Source: Leuconostoc gelidum subsp. gelidum KCTC 3527
GTDB taxonomy: Bacteria; Bacillota; Bacilli; Lactobacillales; Lactobacillaceae
NCBI RefSeq assembly: GCF_000166715.1
Contig: NZ_AEMI01000002.1
Location: forward strand, 1-64,000
Direction of reading: 5' to 3'
Length of the DNA stretch: 64,000 bases
In this document: in pieces, positions 1-7,883 of the stretch
How the letters are laid out: each line of letters begins with the position of its first letter
How positions within the stretch are numbered: position 1 is the stretch's first letter
Position numbers and translations under genes: made by a program
The notes under the pieces: model-generated
Seen by the model: the letters and a program-made list of their open reading frames with translations, nothing else
The model's database searches: none
Told to the model about the DNA's origin: nothing

Positions 1-328
1 CCAATAACTCATGTAACTTATTAGCTGGCACAAACATAAGTTTATGATCAAGTTTTTTTTCTATAACATTCATGTCAGACACTTCAAAAGCATATAAAGA
101 CATAAGCGTATTGTTGTTCTTGACACTTGTAAGCTCTCCTAAGCGCCATTGATCAAAATCTATTGGTCCCAATGCTTTAAATGCACGTAAGACTGCACCC
201 AATGATGTATCGTGATTATGACGATGCATTTTTGCTGTAAAAAAATGGTAAGTCTCGCTATTTTTTTCGACCAAAAAATATGGCAAATCATCTTTTACTG
301 CAATTGCAGTTGCCGCAATAAGTGACAT
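1..328 (-). CDS. Hypothetical protein with Nudix-like look, truncated by window edge
   Basis: Reading the minus strand from the ATG at 328 gives an open frame of 109 codons that continues past position 1. The N-terminus begins MSLIAATAIAVKDDLPYFLV, which resembles the first strands of Nudix-fold proteins, and later segments (SLYAFEVSD, LMFVPANKLHEL) fit the same fold. The part where a Nudix box should lie reads LGAVLRAFKALGPID and lacks the REXXEE catalytic acids, so if the fold call is right the protein is probably not a Nudix hydrolase. A good ribosome binding site (AAAGGAG) overlaps the stop codon of the S1 gene upstream, so the two genes are likely translationally coupled. Function unknown; the fold assignment is inference. 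Confidence 0.6.
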   Translation of the reverse strand, partial: MSLIAATAIAVKDDLPYFLVEKNSETYHFFTAKMHRHNHDTSLGAVLRAFKALGPIDFDQWRLGELTSVKNNNTLMSLYAFEVSDMNVIEKKLDHKLMFVPANKLHELL

Positions 329-338
329 AATTTCTCCT

Positions 339-719
339 TTACCTACCAATACGATTTAACGCCTCTGTTACCCATTCATCACGGAGACTTGCAATAGGAT
401 CAAAACCATAATTAAGAACATTGTTAGTCCAAAAATGTTTTCGTAAACTTGTATTTTTTTTATGTAAACCCTGCTTTACCATTATATCATCTTGACGCAA
501 CGATAAACTAATTTTATTATTATACTGTTCAATGTCTAAAACAGTCACTACCACTTTTTGGCCAATTTTTAATTCGTTTTTCAATGCTCGCACAACACCT
601 GTCTTACACTCTGAAATATGTATCAAACCTTGTACATGATCATCTAGCACAACAAACGCGCCATATGGCTTAATTCCCGTAATATGCCCGCTTATTTTTT
701 GTCCAATATGGTAATCCAT
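339..719 (-). CDS. S1-domain RNA-binding protein (GSP13/CvfD-like)
   Basis: A 126-residue protein with one S1 domain at about residues 1-76 (GQKISGHITGIKPYGAFVVL, then GLIHISE and KISLSLR), followed by a short basic tail. This is the architecture of the small stand-alone S1 proteins called general stress protein 13 or YugI in Bacillus and CvfD in streptococci, which act as RNA-binding post-transcriptional regulators. The start is supported by GAGG upstream. The gene lies just after the ppiB terminator and has its own extended -10 promoter, and its stop overlaps the ribosome binding site of the next gene. The RNA targets cannot be told from sequence. Confidence 0.85.
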   Translation of the reverse strand: MDYHIGQKISGHITGIKPYGAFVVLDDHVQGLIHISECKTGVVRALKNELKIGQKVVVTVLDIEQYNNKISLSLRQDDIMVKQGLHKKNTSLRKHFWTNNVLNYGFDPIASLRDEWVTEALNRIGR

Positions 720-739
720 AATTTAAGTTCCTCAATACT

Positions 740-749
740 ATTATAACAA
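740..749 (-). promoter_or_regulatory. Extended -10 promoter of the S1 gene
   Basis: On the minus strand the sequence reads TTTTTTGTTATAAT. The TATAAT (740-745) has a TG one base upstream, an extended -10 element, and I see no good -35. The element begins inside the U-tract of the ppiB terminator. Confidence 0.55.
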
Positions 750-770
750 AAAAGCAGACAATTAGTCTGC
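747..770 (-). terminator. Intrinsic terminator of ppiB
   Basis: A six base pair stem GCAGAC/GTCTGC (754-770) is followed by a T6 tract on the minus strand. The ppiB stop codon TAA lies in the loop, so the terminator is embedded in the end of the gene. Confidence 0.8.
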
Positions 771-1271
771 AATCTCAATTGTTTCAATTTTAACATCTTC
801 TCGAGGCTTATCAGACATATTAACACTTACCTTACCAATCTTATCAACAACATCAAGACCCTTAATAACCTGCCCAAACACTGTATGTTTGCCATTTAAC
901 CATGGCGTTTCTTTGGTTTGCACAATGAAAAATTGTGAGCCATTAGTATTAGGTCCCGCATTAGCCATCGACAAAGCACCACGAATGTTTAATAACTTAT
1001 CTGAAAATTCATCCGCAAAGTTACCACCCCAAATACTTTGACCACCCATGCCTGTACCATCTGGATCGCCACCTTGAATCATAAAATCACGAATAACACG
1101 ATGGAAGATACCATTGTCGTAATAACCATTTTTAGCATGAGTCGTAAAGTTCTCTACTGTTTTTGGTGCAATATCAGCAAACAGTTTAACTTGAATTTCA
1201 CCTTGACTTGTTTTAAATGTTGCTACCGGACCCACGTAATTTTCCGCGTCTTGTTGTGGATGATCTATCAT
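762..1271 (-). CDS. ppiB: Peptidyl-prolyl cis-trans isomerase, cyclophilin type
   Basis: A 169-residue cytoplasmic cyclophilin that isomerises proline peptide bonds. No signal peptide is present. The active-site block [15 protein letters not shown] spans about residues 56-70, and Arg58, Phe63, Met64 and Gln66 correspond to the catalytic Arg55, Phe60, Met61 and Gln63 of human cyclophilin A. The second signature, [18 protein letters not shown], is complete. Length is normal for bacterial PpiB. The start has TAGGAG upstream. The gene follows rpoZ and gmk in the same orientation and ends in its own terminator. Confidence 0.95.
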   Translation of the reverse strand: MIDHPQQDAENYVGPVATFKTSQGEIQVKLFADIAPKTVENFTTHAKNGYYDNGIFHRVIRDFMIQGGDPDGTGMGGQSIWGGNFADEFSDKLLNIRGALSMANAGPNTNGSQFFIVQTKETPWLNGKHTVFGQVIKGLDVVDKIGKVSVNMSDKPREDVKIETIEIAD

Positions 1272-1388
1272 TTCTACACTCCTATTTGTTGGGCTTCATA
1301 AACTTTACTTGTTAAAGTAAAGACAAAATAATTGCTTTTTAGCTAATTAAAACTGTCATGTCGGCACTTTAAAATCGACAAATTCAGT

Positions 1389-1601
1389 TTATACTTGGTC
1401 TTCCATATCAGGATCAATAATCACATCACCATTTTCAATTTCTTCTAATGCTTGGCCAACTGATTTATTAGAGTTAAATGTTTCCTGTGTGGCAGGTAAA
1501 CCAGCATCTAATTCTCGCGCTCGTTTGGCACCTAATGCAATTAATTTGTAACGTGAATCAACTTTTTCTAGTAATTTATCAACTGATGGATAAAGTAACA
1601 T
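1389..1601 (-). CDS. rpoZ: DNA-directed RNA polymerase omega subunit
   Basis: A 70-residue protein beginning [20 protein letters not shown], the conserved N-terminal helix of omega, followed by the [13 protein letters not shown] segment that contacts beta-prime. Omega helps assemble and stabilise the RNA polymerase core. It lies 11 bases after gmk, the standard Firmicute gmk-rpoZ pair, with an AAGGAG site within the gap. In many Firmicutes priA and fmt follow; here ppiB follows instead. Confidence 0.95.
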   Translation of the reverse strand: MLLYPSVDKLLEKVDSRYKLIALGAKRARELDAGLPATQETFNSNKSVGQALEEIENGDVIIDPDMEDQV

Positions 1602-1612
1602 AGCTATTCTCC

Positions 1613-2209
1613 TTATAGTGTTTTTTCAAAAACACGTGCAACACGTAACCGTTCAGCTGTAATAATTGATTTAACTCGCTCAACGGCAAACACAACTTGA
1701 TCATTTTCTACAGCATAATCGTAATTAATCATTTGTTTCAATTCATCGCGTGCGGCTGTCACGCGTTTTTCAATGACGTCTTGTGAATCAGTACCACGAC
1801 CGACAAGCCTTTCACGTAAATTGGTCAAATCAGGCGGCGTTAAGAAAATATAAACCCCCTCAGGCATTTTTGACTTCACCTGCAATGCACCTTGGACATC
1901 AATTTCAAGAAAAACGTCACGCCCACTTGCTAACGTTTCATCAATGAAACTTTTTGGGGTACCGTAATAATTATTAACATACTGTGCGTATTCCAGCATG
2001 TCACCGTTCGAAATTTTCTCTTCAAAATCCTCACGCGATACAAAAAAATAATCTTCGCCATTCACTTCGCCAATTCTTGGTTGACGAGTTGTGGCTGAAA
2101 TAGAGTATTGAAAATCAATGCCATCTTCTTCAAAGATAGCTTTGCGCACTGTACCCTTACCAACGCCGGATGGGCCAGATAGCACAATTAATAAACCCCG
2201 CTGTGTCAT
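1613..2209 (-). CDS. gmk: Guanylate kinase
   Basis: Phosphorylates GMP to GDP with ATP. The P-loop [10 protein letters not shown] is near residue 11, followed by the GMP-binding region ([21 protein letters not shown]) and the lid with [10 protein letters not shown]. The length of 198 residues is typical. Two ATG codons are adjacent at 2212 and 2209; the AGAGGA site sits only about 3 nt from the first and about 6 nt from the second, so I prefer 2209. The gene heads a gmk-rpoZ unit and has a promoter at 2240-2268. The plus-strand SOS-type gene is divergent from it. Confidence 0.95.
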   Translation of the reverse strand: MTQRGLLIVLSGPSGVGKGTVRKAIFEEDGIDFQYSISATTRQPRIGEVNGEDYFFVSREDFEEKISNGDMLEYAQYVNNYYGTPKSFIDETLASGRDVFLEIDVQGALQVKSKMPEGVYIFLTPPDLTNLRERLVGRGTDSQDVIEKRVTAARDELKQMINYDYAVENDQVVFAVERVKSIITAERLRVARVFEKTL

Positions 2210-2239
2210 CATTTATCCTCTTTATGTACTAATGAGAAC

Positions 2240-2268
2240 ATTATACCTACTTTTCACAACAGATACAA
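2240..2268 (-). promoter_or_regulatory. Promoter of gmk-rpoZ
   Basis: On the minus strand TTGTAT (2263-2268), a 17-base spacer and TATAAT (2240-2245) make a near-consensus vegetative promoter about 30 bases before gmk. Confidence 0.75.
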
Positions 2269-2317
2269 TGGTAACATACGATTTCAAATAACTGAGAATA
2301 TTTGTTCCCATGGACAT

Positions 2318-2339
2318 ATATTGTGGTTATCCACAATAT
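2318..2339. repeat. Inverted repeat containing a DnaA box
   Basis: ATATTGTGG and CCACAATAT form perfect nine-base arms around TTAT. The right half contains TTATCCACA (2327-2335), the consensus DnaA box. Confidence 0.7.
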
Positions 2340-2356
2340 CCACTGTTTTATCAACA
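2327..2356 (+). promoter_or_regulatory. DnaA box pair
   Basis: TTATCCACA at 2327-2335 matches the DnaA box consensus exactly. TTATCAACA at 2348-2356 has one mismatch. They lie in the same orientation with start points 21 bp apart, two helical turns. A weaker 7/9 match (ATATCCACT) sits between them. The boxes lie between the divergent gmk promoter and the SOS-type promoter. Confidence 0.55.
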
Positions 2357-2404
2357 ATAAGATCGAACAACTCTTCAAGAAATGGTAAAGAGGCTTTTAA
2401 AAAT

Positions 2405-2433
2405 TTGCTTTTTTGAACATTTGTTCGTATGAT
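2405..2433 (+). promoter_or_regulatory. Promoter with LexA (SOS) box in the spacer
   Basis: TTGCTT (2405-2410), exactly 17 bases, then TATGAT (2428-2433). The spacer contains GAACATTTGTTC (2415-2426), which fits the Gram-positive LexA/DinR core GAAC-N4-GTTC. LexA bound here would block RNA polymerase directly. Only the gene at 2464 lies downstream. Confidence 0.75.
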
Positions 2434-2463
2434 ATAGATAACGAATCACTCAAGGAGTATCCA

Positions 2464-2787
2464 ATGCAAAATTTTCTGACACAACACCCAATTGAATCTC
2501 ACATACAGCAACTTGTAAACTTAATTAAAAGTTTTTCAGCACCTAAAAAACGACTCCCTGTAAAACATCAACTCTCAGCTGATGAAATTATTGCTCGGTT
2601 AGAGTTGGCATTAAATACCAACTCACCAGTAACTGTTCAACTTAATAATTCATTATTAAGTGAAGATGTGTCCAATCTATTTGGTTATATTTACCAAAAT
2701 AACCAAGGACAGATTTTAGTGCAATCACCCAAAACACATAAAATGATAAGCGTATTACCTGGAACAATACGTCATCTCTCAATTTGA
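2464..2787 (+). CDS. Small SOS-type protein, unknown function (possibly YolD-like)
   Basis: A 107-residue soluble protein starting MQNFLTQHPIESHIQQLVNL, one of only two plus-strand genes. The ATG at 2464 is preceded by AAGGAG with six bases of spacing. A TTG 51 bases upstream in the same frame lies inside the promoter and cannot be the start. The C-terminal half (about 47-107: an amphipathic helix, then beta strands ending GTIRHLSI) recalls the layout of YolD-like proteins, small SOS-linked partners of Y-family polymerases, but I cannot assign it. No membrane segment is visible, so a YneA-type division inhibitor is unlikely. The LexA box in its promoter predicts induction by DNA damage. It ends in a terminator shared with the convergent gene. 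Confidence 0.75.
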   Translation: MQNFLTQHPIESHIQQLVNLIKSFSAPKKRLPVKHQLSADEIIARLELALNTNSPVTVQLNNSLLSEDVSNLFGYIYQNNQGQILVQSPKTHKMISVLPGTIRHLSI

Positions 2788-2811
2788 TAAATTTTAAAAT
2801 AACGATTAAAC

Positions 2812-2855
2812 AAAGGATACACTTAGGCTGTTAAAACCTTCGTGTATCCTTTTTA
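2812..2855. terminator. Bidirectional terminator
   Basis: AAAGGATACAC (2812-2822) pairs with GTGTATCCTTT (2842-2852), followed by more T on the plus strand and flanked by A on the left. It separates convergent genes and can serve both. Confidence 0.8.
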
Positions 2856-2874
2856 ATTTTTTGTAATTGTTCAT

Positions 2875-3948
2875 TTATGCCAATTTTTCAAGTCTTTCAG
2901 GTGACATTTGTGCTAACAATTTGTTTAACGCTGTGACATCTATATAACGATCAATGTCAGATGTATCTGTCACTATTTTCCCTAGACCTTGAATTGCTTT
3001 TTTTTGACTCAAAAAATTTAAATAAGATCTGATTTCGCCACCAATGCCATCTAAACTATCCCAAACTGGGACCCAATATGACATTAAGTGCAACATAGCA
3101 AAAGAATTTAATGTATCTGCATCCCATAATGCATGCGTCACATTATATTCTTTTGCTATCCCTTCATGGAAAGCATACAACAGATTCATCACATTTTCAC
3201 TAACAACTCCTTTTACAGAGGCTTCTTTAAACTGCTTTAAACTTTTATTAGCATATAACATTTCATCCGCTATCTCTGATGTTGATAATTCATTTAATTC
3301 AAGTACTTTATTTTCAGTTTTCAATGGCTTAATTTTTACTGCTAACGCTTTAAAGGTTTCAGCAATAATTACTAAATTAAAATCATCATCTTTTTCATTT
3401 TCTGATAAAAATTTAAATTGTAGTTCATCTACCGCTTGTGACGTTTTCATCATTTCAGCAACATCCTTACCCTGCCATTTGAAGAAATTAATTGCCATTA
3501 CGGTTCTCATAATCATTCGCCAAAAATTAATATCGAATTTAGGTGTTTGTGCAACATAACGTGCGTTCACACTACCTTCTTTTACAATAAATTGCTGTAT
3601 ATCATACAATACTGGTACTAATAAGACAAAATAACGCCAATCCTTATCATCACTATTAACCAACGATGCTTGCATCACCTCATTTAATTTCACTACAGCA
3701 CGTTCATTACTTGTAAATTTTGTGAAATTTTGATTTACCATCATAGCAATAACATCATCCAAAAAAAATGATGCGACTTCAAAAGTCTCCTGACTGTACT
3801 TATCATTGTGCGTTAAATAGTAACGTGCGCGTAAAAAACCAGCAAATTCATTATAATTAAATTCTGGTAATTTATTTTTAGAGGTTAGCTTTTGCTTGCG
3901 TTGTACTTGCTTCATTTTCTTGATTTGCGCTGTTTTACCTTGCTTCAT
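2875..3948 (-). CDS. Unrecognised cytoplasmic protein, 357 residues
   Basis: I do not recognise this family. The N-terminus is very basic (KQGKTAQIKKMKQVQRKQKL, residues 2-21), which may bind nucleic acid. The rest looks mainly alpha-helical, without a clear membrane segment or catalytic motif. Aromatic-rich helices recur (for example SFAMLHLMSYWVPVWDSL near 287-304). It lies about 50 bases after another unrecognised gene on the same strand, so the two probably form one unit. The start is fixed by an in-frame stop just upstream. No Shine-Dalgarno lies next to the ATG: the AAAGGAG is 29 bases away, with a small hairpin between. Confidence 0.65.
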   Translation of the reverse strand: MKQGKTAQIKKMKQVQRKQKLTSKNKLPEFNYNEFAGFLRARYYLTHNDKYSQETFEVASFFLDDVIAMMVNQNFTKFTSNERAVVKLNEVMQASLVNSDDKDWRYFVLLVPVLYDIQQFIVKEGSVNARYVAQTPKFDINFWRMIMRTVMAINFFKWQGKDVAEMMKTSQAVDELQFKFLSENEKDDDFNLVIIAETFKALAVKIKPLKTENKVLELNELSTSEIADEMLYANKSLKQFKEASVKGVVSENVMNLLYAFHEGIAKEYNVTHALWDADTLNSFAMLHLMSYWVPVWDSLDGIGGEIRSYLNFLSQKKAIQGLGKIVTDTSDIDRYIDVTALNKLLAQMSPERLEKLA

Positions 3949-3984
3949 CCGTTATAAGTGTACAAAAAAATGTACTTCTCCTTT
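3949..3984 (-). promoter_or_regulatory. Hairpin-bridged ribosome binding site of the 357-aa gene
   Basis: Reading the minus strand: AAAGGAG (3978-3984), two bases, a hairpin GTACA-N6-TGTAC (3960-3975), eleven bases, then the ATG at 3948. Folding the hairpin brings the site to about 13 nt from the start. The same layout recurs at four other genes in the window. Confidence 0.5.
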
Positions 3985-3995
3985 CAAACTATTTA

Positions 3996-4346
3996 TTAAA
4001 TACTCAAATCTAAACTATACTTCCCATTGCCAAACTCGTGCAATCGAAATTGAAATACTTGATCACCACGCTCTAAATTAGCTGTTTTAACAGTTGCCTG
4101 TTGGTTTCCCTCTAATTCCGCGATTTCAATTGCGCCATTAACTGATGACATCACAGGAGCAAATTCTTTAGTATCGGCTGATACATAAAAAACTTCTGCA
4201 TTACCATAAGTTGCTGATTTACGAACTAGATTTACTGATACTTTATACCGATTTGCTTCAAATATAATATGATTAAAATTAAAATCGTGCGCATAATGAA
4301 AGAGTGAAGATAAAAAATCTGTTGCGTCAAACTTTTCTTTTGCCAT
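3996..4346 (-). CDS. Unrecognised protein, 116 residues
   Basis: I do not recognise it. It begins MAKEKFDATDFLSSLFHYAH and looks like a mixed alpha/beta soluble protein; the second half has alternating strand patterns (AEVFYVSADTKEF, VFQFRLHEFGNGKYSLDLSI). No signal peptide, membrane segment or catalytic motif is visible. It is first in an apparent two-gene unit with the 357-residue protein. Upstream is a 214-base gap holding the terminator of the YtxH-like gene. As in its neighbour, the AAAAGGA site is 30 bases from the ATG with a five base pair hairpin between. Confidence 0.65.
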   Translation of the reverse strand: MAKEKFDATDFLSSLFHYAHDFNFNHIIFEANRYKVSVNLVRKSATYGNAEVFYVSADTKEFAPVMSSVNGAIEIAELEGNQQATVKTANLERGDQVFQFRLHEFGNGKYSLDLSI

Positions 4347-4383
4347 GTTTACCGTGCGTTCTCTGTGGAACGTATTTCCTTTT
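4347..4383 (-). promoter_or_regulatory. Hairpin-bridged ribosome binding site of the 116-aa gene
   Basis: On the minus strand AAAAGGA (4377-4383), four bases, hairpin CGTTC-CACAGA-GAACG (4357-4372), ten bases, ATG at 4346. The geometry almost equals that of the next gene downstream. No other Shine-Dalgarno is close to the ATG. Confidence 0.5.
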
Positions 4384-4511
4384 AATTTAAATTTATTCTA
4401 TACCCCATTGTACCTATAAAAAAGACTTGTTACTACCGCTTTATTAAAAATTGTGTTAATCAATCTTAAAAATGAGTAATCCAAAAAAGTATTGTTATGC
4501 TATTACAGGAA

Positions 4512-4556
4512 AAAGATTTAAATTCGTTAGCAAAAAACTAATGAATTTAAATCTTT
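4512..4556 (-). terminator. Terminator of the YtxH/DUF948 unit
   Basis: A 19-base stem with one mismatch (arms 4512-4530 and 4538-4556) and a seven-base loop, followed on the minus strand by a run of T. It begins five bases after the stop codon at 4561. Confidence 0.85.
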
Positions 4557-4560
4557 TGTT

Positions 4561-5151
4561 TTAAAGTAGATTTTTTGTGTCGTCAATCTTATTTTTTACA
4601 TCATTTGTTACTTTGTCAACTTTTGATTCGACAACATTTTTCGCGTCTTTAGAAGTGGTCGTAACTATATCCGTTGCTACTTGAGTTTCTTCTTTTGCCT
4701 CTTCGGACAAATCCTGTAACGCTTCTTCCAAAGTTAAATCATCTTGTGTCAATTCGATATCTTCATTACTAAACTTCTCACGTAAATCATCTAACGAGTT
4801 ATGAGCTTTATCAACATAGGTTGTCGCAAAATCTTTGGCTTTATCGACATAGGGTAATGCTTGATCAGTTAAATTTTTAACATGATCAGCCGCTATATCA
4901 ATTTGATCCCCATATTTACTTTGACCTTTTGCTTTCAATTCATAGGCTTTTTCTTTTGCCTTATCAGTGACATCCCCCGCTAAATCAGCTGTTGCATAGG
5001 CTACGTCATAAGCTTTATCACGCAAGGCTTCACCTGTTTGATTTGCTTTTAACTTCAATTCATTTTGCTTATCTTTTGGTAAAGATTTAAAAGCTGCAAT
5101 AGCAGCGGCTCCTGCTAAAATTCCTGCTAAAATTCCTTTTACTTTTGACAT
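4561..5151 (-). CDS. YtxH-like general stress/envelope protein
   Basis: A 196-residue protein with one short N-terminal hydrophobic segment (about residues 6-22, GILAGILAGAAAIAAFKSL), then a long charged Lys/Glu/Asp/Ala-rich helix (about 28-130). Repeats of DKA, DVTDKAKEKA and YVDKAKDFATTYVDKA resemble apolipoprotein or LEA-like amphipathic helices. This is the usual look of YtxH-domain proteins, commonly linked to general or envelope stress; biochemical function is unknown. The start ATG abuts the stop codon of the DUF948 gene, so the pair is translationally coupled. Confidence 0.75.
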   Translation of the reverse strand: MSKVKGILAGILAGAAAIAAFKSLPKDKQNELKLKANQTGEALRDKAYDVAYATADLAGDVTDKAKEKAYELKAKGQSKYGDQIDIAADHVKNLTDQALPYVDKAKDFATTYVDKAHNSLDDLREKFSNEDIELTQDDLTLEEALQDLSEEAKEETQVATDIVTTTSKDAKNVVESKVDKVTNDVKNKIDDTKNLL

Positions 5152-5565
5152 TTACTTATTCTCCTTTTTAGTTGATTTTTTATTTTTATACCTACCCATG
5201 GCAGTTTTTGTTGCCTGTTTGGCAACCGCCGCAGCAACACCACTAACGCCAAAACTTGTTGCTGCCTTTGCAGTTGCAAATTTATTTGTAACGTTTTGAA
5301 TAGTCGCATTTAATTGTGACACGGTCACTGACATGTCAGCAATTGCTTGCACGGTTGGATCCAACGTCTTGACTTTACCATTGACATCATTTAATAGTGT
5401 ATTCGCATTACCAAGAATTTCATTACTTGATCGGGCAATACTATCCACATCTAAAGTAATAATATCTAAAGATCTTGTTAGTCTCCACAAGAAAAAACCA
5501 ATGAACAATACTAACAATAGAAAGGCAACCGCAAAAATAATGAGTGCTAATTGTCCTAGTTCCAT
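5152..5565 (-). CDS. DUF948 membrane protein
   Basis: A 137-residue protein with one N-terminal transmembrane helix (about 6-28) ending in FFLWRLTRSLD. A region with heptad spacing follows (about 35-90, DVDSIARSSNEILGNANTLLNDV), then a basic tail (KNKKSTKKENK). This matches the DUF948 family, often paired with YtxH-like proteins in Firmicutes. It probably anchors a cytoplasmic coiled coil to the membrane. The start has AGGAGG at good spacing. Role unknown beyond the stress-linked pairing. Confidence 0.75.
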   Translation of the reverse strand: MELGQLALIIFAVAFLLLVLFIGFFLWRLTRSLDIITLDVDSIARSSNEILGNANTLLNDVNGKVKTLDPTVQAIADMSVTVSQLNATIQNVTNKFATAKAATSFGVSGVAAAVAKQATKTAMGRYKNKKSTKKENK

Positions 5566-5595
5566 AAAATCCTCCTAATATCTAAACAGAAATTA

Positions 5596-5635
5596 TTAAA
5601 TTATATGAAAAAGAAACGAGTTTCATATAATTTAA
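5596..5635. repeat. 15-bp perfect inverted repeat around a -10 sequence
   Basis: Arms 5596-5610 (TTAAATTATATGAAA) and 5621-5635 are perfect complements with a ten-base spacer. The left arm carries a minus-strand TATAAT (5600-5605). It lies between the rny terminator and the DUF948 gene, where an operator would be expected. Confidence 0.7.
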
Positions 5636-5643
5636 TTATAACA
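5635..5643 (-). promoter_or_regulatory. Extended -10 promoter after the rny terminator
   Basis: TTTTTTGTTATAAT on the minus strand: the TATAAT (5635-5640) carries TG one base upstream, and the T-run belongs to the terminator. Same arrangement as at 740-755. Confidence 0.5.
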
Positions 5644-5670
5644 AAAAAGTTACTCAACGAGTAACTTTTT
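5644..5670 (-). terminator. Terminator of rny
   Basis: A 12 base pair stem with arms 5644-5655 and 5659-5670 (core GTTACTC/GAGTAAC) and a three-base loop, with A and T runs on either side. Confidence 0.9.
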
Positions 5671-5672
5671 GA

Positions 5673-7328
<1,656 letters not shown>

Positions 7329-7332
<4 letters not shown>

Positions 7333-7793
7333 TGTTTTAAACGTCTTCCCAACTCACGCTCTTGATCACGTTTTTTGATGTCTTCACGTTTATCGTATTT
7401 CTTTTTTCCACGTCCTACACCAATTAATATTTTAGCAAAACCATGTTTCAAATAAACTTTTAATGGCACAATTGTTACTCCTGGTTCGATCGCAGCCTTG
7501 TTAAGCGAGACAATTTCACGTTTATGCAATAATAGCTGCCGTGGACGTAGCGGATCAACATTGAACTGGTTGCCTTGTGTATAAGCTGCTATATTAACAT
7601 TTGTCAGTACCGCATTGCCATTATGAATTGTAATAAAGCCATCACCAATCGTTATTTGACCAGCACGTACAGATTTTATTTCTGTTCCTGTAAGAGATAT
7701 GCCAGCTTCAAATGTTTCTTCAATCGCATAATTAAAACGTGCTTTTCGATTTTGAGCCAGATAATTACCCGCATTTTTGTTTGTTTTGGCCAT
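7329..7793 (-). CDS. smpB: SsrA-binding protein SmpB
   Basis: Carries tmRNA to stalled ribosomes for trans-translation. The 154-residue protein has the oligonucleotide-binding barrel (ETFEAGISLTGTEIKSVRAG, then a GVGRGKKKYDKRE block) and the basic C-terminal tail (IKKRDQERELGRRLKH) that folds into the decoding site. The ATG at 7793 follows GGAGG with nine bases of spacing; a TTG three codons upstream touches the binding site and is unlikely. It lies after rnr, the usual rnr-smpB pairing, and RNase R degrades the rescued mRNA. Confidence 0.95.
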
Positions 7794-7883
7794 GATTTTC
7801 AACCTCCATGACTGAATTCAGCGTGACATTATTACTCGCATGATGTCATCAATACTTCGCTAAATATCAACTAACACCTTGTC

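Noticed and set aside
1285-1330. CTTTAC/GTAAAG repeat between rpoZ and ppiB as terminator
   Set aside because: Six base pairs, long loop and only a short T-run; too weak to call.
2318-2356. Chromosomal origin
   Set aside because: Only two or three DnaA boxes, no AT-rich unwinding cluster, and no dnaA, dnaN or rpmH nearby.
2413-2463. TTG start extending the SOS-type gene by 17 codons
   Set aside because: The extension lies inside the promoter and LexA box, and the ATG at 2464 has a perfect ribosome binding site.
3044-3559. 171-codon plus-strand open frame
   Set aside because: It lies antisense within the 357-aa gene, has no ribosome binding site and shows no protein-like motif.
3949-3972. 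8-codon frame starting at ATT and ending at the ATGA of the 357-aa gene
   Set aside because: Spacing to AAAGGAG is ideal, but ATT starts are very rare and the hairpin explanation also covers the neighbouring gene.
4357-4372. LexA box
   Set aside because: The order is GTTC-N6-GAAC, the reverse of the operator, so it is only the leader hairpin.
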